Shown here piece after piece: positions 1 to 5,253 of a DNA stretch of 5,253 nt (position 1 is its first letter; each line of letters begins with the position of its first letter). The stretch covers positions 1 through 5,253 of the forward strand of contig JBFHER010000281.1 in assembly GCA_041584055.1 (NCBI GenBank), written 5' to 3'. The translations under genes were made by a program, and so were the position numbers. Origin of the DNA: JBFHER01 sp041584055. GTDB lineage: Bacteria; Bacteroidota; Bacteroidia; Bacteroidales; UBA5342. The notes below the pieces were generated by a model that was not told the origin of the DNA, searched no databases, and saw only the letters and a program-made list of their open reading frames with translations.

Positions 1-362
1 AATGTTGATAATGAATATGAAGATTCAAAATATCGAGATATATCAAAAAACTTGTTGATTTGATTGGAATTACAATTGAAAGTGCTCGGCAAAGAGCAAC
101 TCAAGTGGTTAAAAACGAGCTATTGAAAGCAAATTGGGAGATTGGAAAGTATATTGTAGAATACGAACAACATGGAAATGAAAAGGCTGAATATGGTAGC
201 TCATTATTGACAAATCTTTCTAAAGACTTGAAATCAAGATTTGGCAAAGGATTTAGCAAAAGTAACATCTATTTAATGAGGCAATTTTACCTGAAGTATC
301 AGTTATACTTACCTGACAGGAAAATATTGGAACAGAAAGTAAAAGAAATAATGACAGAATAA
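1..362 (+). pseudogene. Decayed DUF1016/YhcG-family nuclease gene (frameshift plus internal deletion, 5' end outside the window)
   Basis: The readable frame (60-362, TTG first codon) gives about 100 residues matching the N-terminal helical domain of DUF1016/YhcG proteins: ESARQRATQVV, WEIGKYIVEYEQ, EKAEYGSSLL and GKGFSKSNIYLMRQFYLKY. Family members are usually around 330-380 residues, with a C-terminal PD-(D/E)XK nuclease domain, and several are linked to DNA repair or phage defence. Here the sequence jumps at about 294-302 from the end of the N domain (FYLKY) straight into QLYLPDRKILEQKV, which resembles the extreme C-terminal tail of the family, and stops with TAA at 360. The nuclease core is absent. 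Upstream, frame 1 reads NVDNEYEDSKYRDIS from the window edge but hits a stop at 58-60. Adding one A to the A6 run at 45-50 would join it smoothly to KKLVDLIGITIESAR in the main frame. I infer a broken gene. The segment is visibly richer in A+T than the genes to its right. Family assignment is fairly sure; the deletion model is from memory of homologues. Confidence 0.75.
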
Positions 363-376
363 AGCTCAGCTGGCAA

Positions 377-496
377 CACACGGTATAGGGCATGGCGGTA
401 CTTTTAAATTAAACATTCTTTTGCCCTAAGCCAGCCCTTTTCGGATTGAAAGTTTATGTCCTCCGGACAGAAACTTCCAAGACCTCATACCGCGTG
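377..496. repeat. Imperfect inverted repeat bounding a non-coding module between the nuclease remnant and the isomerase gene
   Basis: The left arm CACACGGTATAGG (377-389) pairs with the right arm CCTCATACCGCGTG (483-496), giving about 12 matched pairs with one mismatch and one bulge. A second inverted pair, GCTGGC (369-374) and GCCAGC (430-435), and a hairpin at 450-476 lie near or inside it. No credible ORF lies between the arms. The element begins 14 bp after the stop codon of the nuclease remnant. From memory, modules with a central CATGGCGG-like stretch and terminal ACGGTAT-like arms recur between genes in Bacteroidota, but I cannot verify that here. It could be a recombination-site-like cassette boundary, a non-autonomous element or an RNA structure. 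Integron attC core heptamers are not clearly matched. Confidence 0.5.
450..476. other. Stem-loop in intergenic DNA
   Basis: AAGTTT (450-455) and AAACTT (471-476) pair outside GTCC (458-461) and GGAC (465-468), with a two-base internal mismatch and a three-base loop (TCC). No T-run follows on either strand, so it does not look like an intrinsic terminator. It lies within the larger inverted repeat and may be part of that element. Confidence 0.5.
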
Positions 497-549
497 AACG
501 TTTTGATTTACTATAAAAATTATTTACACATATATTTTAAAATCCTATT

Positions 550-1383
550 ATGAAAAAAACACTCTTTAGTATTGTCCTTGGATTATCGCTATTCATTTCT
601 GCAGTGGCACAGGAGGCGCGTCCCGGACAGCAGAAAGCTCCTGAAACTGGAGAATCATTCAAATTGGGTATGGCCGGCTGGACATTCAATAAGTTTGATC
701 TGAATACAACATTGGAAACCATGGAACGCCTCGATGTCCATTACCTGTGCATCAAATCCTTTCACCTACCTATCAAAAGTACGGAGTCAGAAATTGCAAC
801 CTTTCATGCAAAATGCAGGGAGAAGGGTGTAACAGGATACGGTGTAGGCCCCATTTATATGAAAACAAAGAAAGACGTGGATGAGGCCTTTGAATATGCA
901 AAAAATGTGGGTGTAAAAATTATTGTCGGCGTGCCAAACTACGAGCTCCTTCCTTATGTTGAAGCAAAAGTAAAAGCGTATGATATGAAATTTGCCATCC
1001 ACCTTCACGGACCTGATATTGATATTTATCAGGATGCAGATGCAGTATGGGAGAAGGTAAAAGACCTGGATGAGCGGGTTGGCATGTGTCTGGACATTGG
1101 TCATGATACACGCAATGGGAAAGACCCCGTGGCAGATTTAAAAAAGTACAAAAACAGAGTTCATGACATCCATTTGAAAGATGTGACAGGAACTACAAAG
1201 CTGGGGTACTCATTGGAAGTGGGCCGTGGGGTGATTGACATCCCGGCTTTTGTTAAAATGTTACGAAAAGTTGGCTACAGCGGTATGGTTAGTCTGGAAC
1301 ACGAAAAGGACATGAAAGACCCTTTCATGGGCATTGCTGAGTCCATCGGATATTTCAGGGGTGTTGTTGAAGCAACAAAATAA
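550..1383 (+). CDS. Secreted sugar phosphate isomerase/epimerase-like TIM-barrel protein
   Basis: This 277-residue protein has an N-terminal signal peptide: KK, then a hydrophobic stretch at about 4-19, with likely cleavage after AVA at 20/21. The mature part reads as an AP-endonuclease-2/xylose-isomerase-like TIM barrel (the IolE/IolI fold), of usual length and complete. Likely metal or active-site positions are HLHGPD (H151, H153), CLDIGHDTR (D182, H185), HDIHLKD (H208, K210, D211), GRGVIDIP (225-232) and SLEHE (E250). The first acidic metal ligand common in IolI-type enzymes seems to be replaced by the HLH motif, a feature I associate with the exported Bacteroidota/Planctomycetes branch. 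The substrate is unknown. Exported relatives are often found near glycan-degradation genes, so a free or oxidised sugar is more likely than a sugar phosphate (inference). The ATG at 550 is chosen because the signal peptide follows directly; there is no Shine-Dalgarno motif (upstream TTTTAAAATCCTATT), normal for Bacteroidota. No convincing TTTG/TAnnTTTG promoter was found. It converges on the lipoprotein gene at 1533. Confidence 0.88.
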   Translation: MKKTLFSIVLGLSLFISAVAQEARPGQQKAPETGESFKLGMAGWTFNKFDLNTTLETMERLDVHYLCIKSFHLPIKSTESEIATFHAKCREKGVTGYGVGPIYMKTKKDVDEAFEYAKNVGVKIIVGVPNYELLPYVEAKVKAYDMKFAIHLHGPDIDIYQDADAVWEKVKDLDERVGMCLDIGHDTRNGKDPVADLKKYKNRVHDIHLKDVTGTTKLGYSLEVGRGVIDIPAFVKMLRKVGYSGMVSLEHEKDMKDPFMGIAESIGYFRGVVEATK

Positions 1384-1393
1384 ATGCCCATAA

Positions 1394-1441
1394 AACGGTG
1401 AATTCAATGGCTGTTTTTTCCCTCAGGAGGTGTTCACCGTT
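1394..1441 (+). terminator. Possible terminator or stem-loop downstream of the isomerase gene
   Basis: A perfect 9-bp inverted repeat, AACGGTGAA (1394-1402) and TTCACCGTT (1433-1441), lies 10 bp after the isomerase stop. The 30-nt loop contains a T6 run (1414-1419), and no T-run follows the stem, so this is not a canonical intrinsic terminator. A weaker CCAT/ATGG stem (1388-1391 and 1407-1410) does precede the T6 run and could act as one. Its position suggests transcript-end formation for the plus-strand gene, but the evidence is structural only. Confidence 0.4.
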
Positions 1442-1463
1442 CTGGCAATGCTTTGTGCCGTAT

Positions 1464-1506
1464 AAAAAAATTAGGTATGCCCATCCGGAGATGTGGCATA
1501 CCTAAT
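1464..1506 (-). terminator. Intrinsic terminator of the sulfatase-glycosidase transcript
   Basis: ATTAGGTATGCC (1470-1481) and GGCATACCTAAT (1495-1506) form a perfect 12-bp stem. It continues, after one bulged base, as CATC/GATG closing a four-base loop. The A-run at 1464-1470 reads as a T-run right after the stem on the minus strand, the canonical Rho-independent arrangement. The stem begins 26 nt past the stop of the lipoprotein gene (1533). No T-run follows on the plus strand, so termination is expected mainly for minus-strand transcription. Confidence 0.85.
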
Positions 1507-1532
1507 AATATGCGTTTTATCAGAGCCAGGAA

Positions 1533-3107
1533 TTAATCCTCAAACACAAGAACAACTTTATCGAGAACCGGCATGGATTCGTTTTCTGTTGCATCCTTGA
1601 TTTTTACTTCGAACTGAAAAGCATACCCTTCAGGAAGTTCCGAAAGATCCATCTTTGCAGGTATTCTTTCAATCTGTTTGGCAAATCCTTCAATGCGACT
1701 GTAGTGCTCCCGAACTTCCTGCCAATCGCTCCAATGATCTATGGCACCATCGTTCGTGGTATCAACACCCACACGCACTTCTACAGTTTCCACCCATGGT
1801 CCGGAGCTCACATAATCGAAGTTTGTCTGTGTCAATAAATAAAATTTTCCTTCAGCAAACATCACATCCGGATCGGGATGTCCCTGTCCTACATTTCCAC
1901 AAAAAGAAAACTGCTTATTAATATCATTGGAAGTAAACCATGCAACGCTCATATTTTGCTTGCCATGCATTCCGGCCTGATCGTAATCGCAGAATAAATA
2001 ATATTGTCCGCCAATGGAAATGGCTGCCCAATCACCAAAAGCGTTTTGTTCAGGCTCGTGGATTTCATATTTCCCAAAAGCACGCATATCACCGGCTTTC
2101 ACCCTGTGCTGAGGCACATCAACCGGAGCTGCTTTCCCCGGATAATTTTCAGGGTCTTCGGCATGCCAGTGTGGGTGAACGTATTCTGCAAATCTGCCGG
2201 TTGGATTTGTTCGTTCATCCACGGGTGGATCCAGAATCTTAAAATCATTGAACCCGTCCGGACTAACGGCATGAACGGCCAGGGGAGAATCCCAGGCATG
2301 AGTGGATGCATCAATGGGTGACCAATCTTCAACAATAAGATGAAAATTACCTTCCAGATCACGTATTACGGCACAGTCCGACCCATGTGACGGATCTTTA
2401 AAAGCCATCCCCATATTCTTTCCAGGTTTACCATCACTTAAGTCCTCATCGATATAAAGGTGTGGATCCTGATCGTTTGGAAAGTCGTAATACAGATAGA
2501 GCTTTCCATCTGCATATTCGGCGGTGGTTACCCACGCTGAAAATTTCTCAGTTACAGGTCCATGATGCACCCAATTCACCATGTCCTTGCTCTGCCAGGC
2601 ATGGTATCCGCCTAATCCCTGATTCAAACCTCCCGGAGCATCAAATTGATGTTCGAAAGGCGTTGTTTTTAGGGGAATATCAAAGTCCTTCAGAATGGTG
2701 TCTTTACTTTGAAATGTCACCTCTGCCTGTCTTTTACTTTTGCTGTAGCGGCCAAACATCCAGTAGTTGCCATCACCTAATTGCAAAGCCACCGGCGCAT
2801 CCCCCAGGTTAGTTGGCCCAACATTCTCAACCGGATTCCAATTTAACCAATCAGGCGATTGCGATAGGGTAATTGAAGACACCGACTGTTTTTTAGAGAA
2901 CTTTTTGATTGAACTTTGTAAGTGTACCTCATCCGCTGTGGGTACAACTCTTCCGTCAGTGATCTCTACGTTTGTTTTCTGTACCAGTTGCGTCTGCCAG
3001 TCATCCTGGGAATCAATTTCCCATGCTTGTTTCTGGGTTTCCTTTGTACAGGACATTCCAATTAAAATAATAGGAATTGTAAGTAAAACTAATGTTTGAT
3101 ATCTCAT
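1533..3107 (-). CDS. Exported lipoprotein with GH43/GH117-like five-bladed beta-propeller
   Basis: The protein has 524 residues from the ATG at 3107. The reading frame stays open to a TTG at 3116, but the ATG fits the signal peptide better. A hydrophobic stretch (residues 5-19) ends in IGMSC, so C20 is the probable lipidated cysteine and the protein is membrane-anchored; K and E follow closely. Residues about 80-435 carry recurring propeller signatures of the form SxDxxxW or SxDG: SPDWLNW (84-90), SKDMVNW (173-179), SPDGFNDF (282-289) and TSNDINKQF (392-400). They alternate with strand pairs such as GKLYLYYDF, GNFHLIVED, GQYYLFCDY and EGKFYLLTQ. Acidic candidates for a GH43-type active site include D103 (GDAP), D244 (GSDCAV), E260/D261 and the D residues of GHPDPDV (409-415). 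I cannot assign the catalytic set. Residues about 440-524 look like a separate beta-rich C-terminal domain with a DTTNDGAID stretch that could bind calcium. It starts 77 bp after the sulfatase stop on the same strand, with a terminator downstream, so the two are probably one operon. A glycosidase on sulfated glycan is likely; a binding-only role is possible. Confidence 0.75.
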   Translation of the reverse strand: MRYQTLVLLTIPIILIGMSCTKETQKQAWEIDSQDDWQTQLVQKTNVEITDGRVVPTADEVHLQSSIKKFSKKQSVSSITLSQSPDWLNWNPVENVGPTNLGDAPVALQLGDGNYWMFGRYSKSKRQAEVTFQSKDTILKDFDIPLKTTPFEHQFDAPGGLNQGLGGYHAWQSKDMVNWVHHGPVTEKFSAWVTTAEYADGKLYLYYDFPNDQDPHLYIDEDLSDGKPGKNMGMAFKDPSHGSDCAVIRDLEGNFHLIVEDWSPIDASTHAWDSPLAVHAVSPDGFNDFKILDPPVDERTNPTGRFAEYVHPHWHAEDPENYPGKAAPVDVPQHRVKAGDMRAFGKYEIHEPEQNAFGDWAAISIGGQYYLFCDYDQAGMHGKQNMSVAWFTSNDINKQFSFCGNVGQGHPDPDVMFAEGKFYLLTQTNFDYVSSGPWVETVEVRVGVDTTNDGAIDHWSDWQEVREHYSRIEGFAKQIERIPAKMDLSELPEGYAFQFEVKIKDATENESMPVLDKVVLVFED

Positions 3108-3184
3108 TTTATTCAATTTTTATTGTCAATTGTAAGGTCGTATTTTCCTAATTACATGCATGGTTTTGCATTGTGCGATTCCAT

Positions 3185-4939
3185 TTATAAAGCTTCTACT
3201 TCAGTAAAATATGCTCCGCCGGCTTCACCTTTTTCATCATAAAGGTAGGTCACCAACTCGGTTGGCCCGGCAGGCAATTCTATTTCAAACACAACGCCTT
3301 TGCTACCAGCTTCTACAGCATTCTCCTTTTCCTGCCCGGCAATTTCTACTTTTGCCCGAACAGCCACCACTGGTTTATTGGCTTCAGCCGGCCACTGACG
3401 CAAGGTAATCCGATAAGTTCCTGCATGTTTAATATCAACCAACCATGGCCCTGTTACTTTGGGTAGTTTCTGAATAGAACTGAAATTCCACGGCGGGTTT
3501 CCGGTTTTCATATGCCAGTCCTGAGAACAAAGCACAGTTCTTTTCTCTGCCGGGTTACCCAGGTCGATGCGCACCGGCGTCAAACGGGGAGACACCCGCG
3601 CCCAAAATGGGTCATACAGCTTCCTTAACTGTTTCACCACTTCAGGATTTTGCGCTGACACATCATTACGCTGCGCCGGATCTGCTTGAATATCAAAAAG
3701 AAACTGCCCATCAGAATTCACAAGACGCCACTTTTCAGTCAGCACAGTGGAGTAAGCCAATGGTCCGGGAGGCAGCGCTTTTCCATACGCACCGCCATGG
3801 TATTGCACCACATGATGATCACGCACCCAGGATTCATTATCCCCTTTCAGTAGCGGCTTTAATGAGATGCCATCCGTATCGTAATCGTCCGAAACCCCGA
3901 TATCACATAAATCGGCCAGCGTTGGCAGCACATCAATGTGCGCGGCCAGTGTTTCAATGTCTTTTCCACCACTTAAGTCACCTTTTGGCCAATAAATAAA
4001 GAAAGGCACCCGATGGCCACCATCGTAAACCGATGATTTTTTACCCCGCATGCCGGCATTATAGCCAACCAGAGGTTCTGAATCCAATCCTTTAAATTTT
4101 GCACCCGCTGAGGTTCCATTATCCGTCATGAATATAAGAATTGTATTTTCAGTGAGTCCTAGTTCCTTCAAACGTTCACGAAAAATCCCCATGTTGTAGT
4201 CGATGTTGGCAATCATCCCGTAAAAATTGGGATTGGCAACCTGCTCATTCCCCTCATAAGGTTTTGCCCACTCTTCGGGAACACGGTACGGGCCATGCGG
4301 TGCGTTGAGGGCTAAATAGAGAAAGAAAGGCTGGTCTTTGTGTTTCTCAACAAAACGAATTCCTTCACGAAACCACACATCGGTGCAATAGCCTTCGAAC
4401 TTTTCAAAAACCCCGTTACGTTCATAAGTATCGTCGAAGTAATCGTTTCCCCAGTAATCTGAGGCCTGACCAATTCCTCCACAGCGGTGCCACAGCACAT
4501 CCTGAAATCCTCTGTCTTGAGGACGGTGTGGTGCATTATCTCCCAGATGCCACTTGCCGATCATGCCGGTGGCATAGCCTGCATCTGTAAAAAGATTGGC
4601 GATGGTTTTTTCGTCAGGGTGCATCATTGTACGCCCCGAACTGGTACGGTAAGCCCCGGTGTAACCCGGATGATTCCCTGTCATTAGTGCAGCCCTGGTA
4701 GGTGTACAAAACGGACTGACATGAAAATCGGTAAAACGAATGGCCTCATCGTGCAAGCTATCGATATTGGGTGTTTTCAATATGGGATTCCCATGGCAAC
4801 TCAGGTCACCATATCCCTGGTCGTCGGTCATAACCAGAATTACATTTGGTTTTTGGGCCTTTTGAGTTTCAGCCGAGCAAGCTCCCGGCAAAACCGCGCA
4901 TAAGCTGAGGAACAGCGTTAATTTGTAAATTTTTTTCAT
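3185..4939 (-). CDS. Exported type I (formylglycine-dependent) sulfatase
   Basis: The 584-residue protein hydrolyses sulfate esters, most likely on a glycan. Motifs in order: NVILVMTDDQGYGD with metal-binding D39/D40; CTPTR at C78-R82, the CxPxR signature whose cysteine is converted to formylglycine; GKWHLG (128-133); APHGPY with H215; TDNG (272-275); and a K300/K301 to DGGHR (306-310) VPFFIYWP segment. The alpha/beta sulfatase fold runs to about 380, followed by the usual small C-terminal subdomain to about 447 (FDIQADPAQRND). Residues about 465-584 form an extra beta-rich domain (SQDWHMKTG, GTYRITLRQWP, GGAYFTEV) that I recall from many Bacteroidota and Planctomycetes arylsulfatases. The ATG at 4939 is chosen because MKK plus a hydrophobic stretch begins there. 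The frame stays open for 25 more codons to 5014, but that part is translated repeat DNA. Export is by signal peptide; C21 in LPGAC is a poor lipobox, so lipoprotein or soluble periplasmic are both possible. The maturation enzyme is not in the window. The substrate and sulfatase subfamily cannot be read from the sequence. Confidence 0.95.
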   Translation of the reverse strand: MKKIYKLTLFLSLCAVLPGACSAETQKAQKPNVILVMTDDQGYGDLSCHGNPILKTPNIDSLHDEAIRFTDFHVSPFCTPTRAALMTGNHPGYTGAYRTSSGRTMMHPDEKTIANLFTDAGYATGMIGKWHLGDNAPHRPQDRGFQDVLWHRCGGIGQASDYWGNDYFDDTYERNGVFEKFEGYCTDVWFREGIRFVEKHKDQPFFLYLALNAPHGPYRVPEEWAKPYEGNEQVANPNFYGMIANIDYNMGIFRERLKELGLTENTILIFMTDNGTSAGAKFKGLDSEPLVGYNAGMRGKKSSVYDGGHRVPFFIYWPKGDLSGGKDIETLAAHIDVLPTLADLCDIGVSDDYDTDGISLKPLLKGDNESWVRDHHVVQYHGGAYGKALPPGPLAYSTVLTEKWRLVNSDGQFLFDIQADPAQRNDVSAQNPEVVKQLRKLYDPFWARVSPRLTPVRIDLGNPAEKRTVLCSQDWHMKTGNPPWNFSSIQKLPKVTGPWLVDIKHAGTYRITLRQWPAEANKPVVAVRAKVEIAGQEKENAVEAGSKGVVFEIELPAGPTELVTYLYDEKGEAGGAYFTEVEAL

Positions 4940-4949
4940 GTGCTTAAAA

Positions 4950-5021
4950 TTAGAATCAAGAATCAAGACATAAGTATCAAGATGCATCCCGATAGCTATC
5001 GGGACAAGACGCAAGACAAGA
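4950..5021. repeat. CAAGA-repeat cluster flanking a perfect palindrome
   Basis: Six copies of CAAGA lie at 4957, 4964, 4978, 5005, 5012 and 5017, all in the same orientation, three on each side of a palindrome at 4987-5004. Two left-hand copies form a 7-bp tandem (ATCAAGA). The element fills most of the gap just upstream of the sulfatase start. Similar TCTTGAT-rich runs with a CCCGATAGCTATCGGG core are, to my recollection, dispersed in Bacteroidota genomes, so this is probably a repeated intergenic element rather than a gene-specific regulatory site. It lies in the likely 5' leader of the sulfatase transcript. Confidence 0.7.
4987..5004. repeat. Perfect 18-bp palindrome
   Basis: TCCCGATAGCTATCGGGA reads identically on both strands. 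In RNA it could form a hairpin only with a small loop taken from the central TAGCTA, and no T-run follows on either side. It sits 48 bp upstream of the sulfatase start, at the centre of the CAAGA cluster. It could be the core of a dispersed repeat or a site for a dimeric protein; the first is more likely given its setting. Confidence 0.8.
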
Positions 5022-5025
5022 AAAT

Positions 5026-5085
5026 TTAATCATTTGCCTGCGACACATGGTTTGTGTTTGAATGCTTTAATCCTGATTTTTTCAT
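5026..5085 (-). CDS. Possible 19-codon ORF or gene-start relic upstream of the sulfatase
   Basis: ATG at 5085 to TAA at 5026 encodes MKKSGLKHSNTNHVSQAND. It has no hydrophobic segment and matches nothing I know. Its start context, TAATTTTAACAACATGAAAAAA, closely resembles that of the sulfatase start at 4939 (TAATTTTAAGCACATGAAAAAA), differing at two positions. It may be a leader ORF, the start of a gene lost when the repeat arrived, or chance in A/T-rich DNA. Translation is not demonstrated. Confidence 0.2.
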   Translation of the reverse strand: MKKSGLKHSNTNHVSQAND

Positions 5086-5128
5086 GTTGTTAAAATTATT
5101 TGTTATTTAAAAGTTGGTCATAAAACCA

Positions 5129-5253
5129 TCATTTTTTCATCCCTGAATTCTCAAGACCGGTTGGTCCTCCGGTATATGATTCTTCCCAAAGCAAATCGGG
5201 TTCATCCCAATCAGGAATACCAATACTGTCCTGCTGAGCATAGTAATCAACAT
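5129..5253 (-). CDS. C-terminal end of an unrecognised protein (continues beyond the window)
   Basis: The last 40 codons of a minus-strand gene run off the right edge and end with TGA at 5129. The frame is open throughout. The peptide is acidic and aromatic-rich (VDYYAQQDSIGIPDWDEPD, then LLWEESYTGGPTGLENSG), ending MKK, and reads like a real coding sequence rather than noise. I do not recognise the family. It lies upstream of the sulfatase in the same direction, 189 bp from its start, so it may belong to the same glycan-degradation cluster. No terminator is evident after it. Confidence 0.65.
   Translation of the reverse strand, partial: VDYYAQQDSIGIPDWDEPDLLWEESYTGGPTGLENSGMKK

Noticed and set aside
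369..505. Integron attC site
   Set aside because: Inverted arms are present, but the RYYYAAC and GTTRRRY core heptamers are not matched at the ends and no integrase is visible, so only a generic inverted repeat is called.
501..538. Bacteroidota-type promoter for the isomerase gene (TTTTG at 501-505 with TATTTACA or TATATTTT)
   Set aside because: One -7 candidate matches TAnnTTTG poorly, and the other is about 25 bp from the -33 element and too close to the start codon.
787..1111. Minus-strand open frames of 105 and 63 codons opposite the isomerase gene
   Set aside because: They overlap each other and the well-supported isomerase, and their Cys/His-rich translations match nothing coherent.
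1655..3099. Several plus-strand open frames of 88-116 codons opposite the lipoprotein gene
   Set aside because: All are antisense to a gene with clear propeller motifs and a signal peptide; none has a plausible start context or recognisable domain.
3108..3184. Terminator between the sulfatase and lipoprotein genes (ATGCA 3156-3160 and TGCAT 3167-3171)
   Set aside because: The stem is only 5 bp, A/T-containing and lacks a following T-run on the minus strand.
3607..3999. 130-codon plus-strand open frame opposite the sulfatase gene
   Set aside because: It lies wholly inside the strongly supported sulfatase, and its translation is rich in His, Pro and Arg without any domain pattern, typical of an antisense shadow.
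4950..5021. CRISPR array
   Set aside because: The repeated unit is only 5-7 bp with uneven spacing; there are no 25-40 bp repeats with unique spacers.

Overview
The window looks like a chromosomal segment of a polysaccharide-degrading Bacteroidota bacterium, perhaps a marine or sediment lineage. Three things point there. The genes lack Shine-Dalgarno motifs and have A/T-rich leaders. All three full-length products carry export signals, at least one of them a lipoprotein signal. A sulfatase sits directly upstream of a beta-propeller glycosidase-like lipoprotein, as in loci for sulfated glycans. The species cannot be named from this sequence.

Layout. Positions 1-362 (+) hold an AT-rich, decayed remnant of a DUF1016/YhcG-type PD-(D/E)XK nuclease gene, with an apparent frameshift and a large internal deletion. 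Positions 363-549 are non-coding and contain an imperfect inverted repeat of about 120 bp with an internal hairpin, which may be a mobile-cassette or recombination scar. Positions 550-1383 (+) encode a secreted TIM-barrel sugar isomerase/epimerase-like protein. Positions 1384-1532 lie between convergent genes and carry two stem-loops, one of them a clear intrinsic terminator for the minus strand.

On the minus strand, read from right to left, come the last 40 codons of an unrecognised gene (5129-5253), a 189-bp gap holding a dispersed-looking repeat, a sulfatase (3185-4939) and a glycosidase-like lipoprotein (1533-3107). The last two are 77 bp apart with no terminator between them, and the terminator at 1464-1506 follows the second, so they are probably co-transcribed.

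How they may work together (inference): the exported sulfatase would remove sulfate esters from a glycan, the propeller lipoprotein would cleave or bind the glycan, and the convergent secreted TIM-barrel protein could act on a released or oxidised sugar. No SusC/SusD pair, regulator or sulfatase-maturating enzyme is visible, so this is at most part of a polysaccharide-utilisation locus. I found no convincing new multi-gene system. The most unusual points are the internally collapsed nuclease gene beside an inverted repeat, the poorly classified propeller lipoprotein, and the repeat element upstream of the sulfatase.
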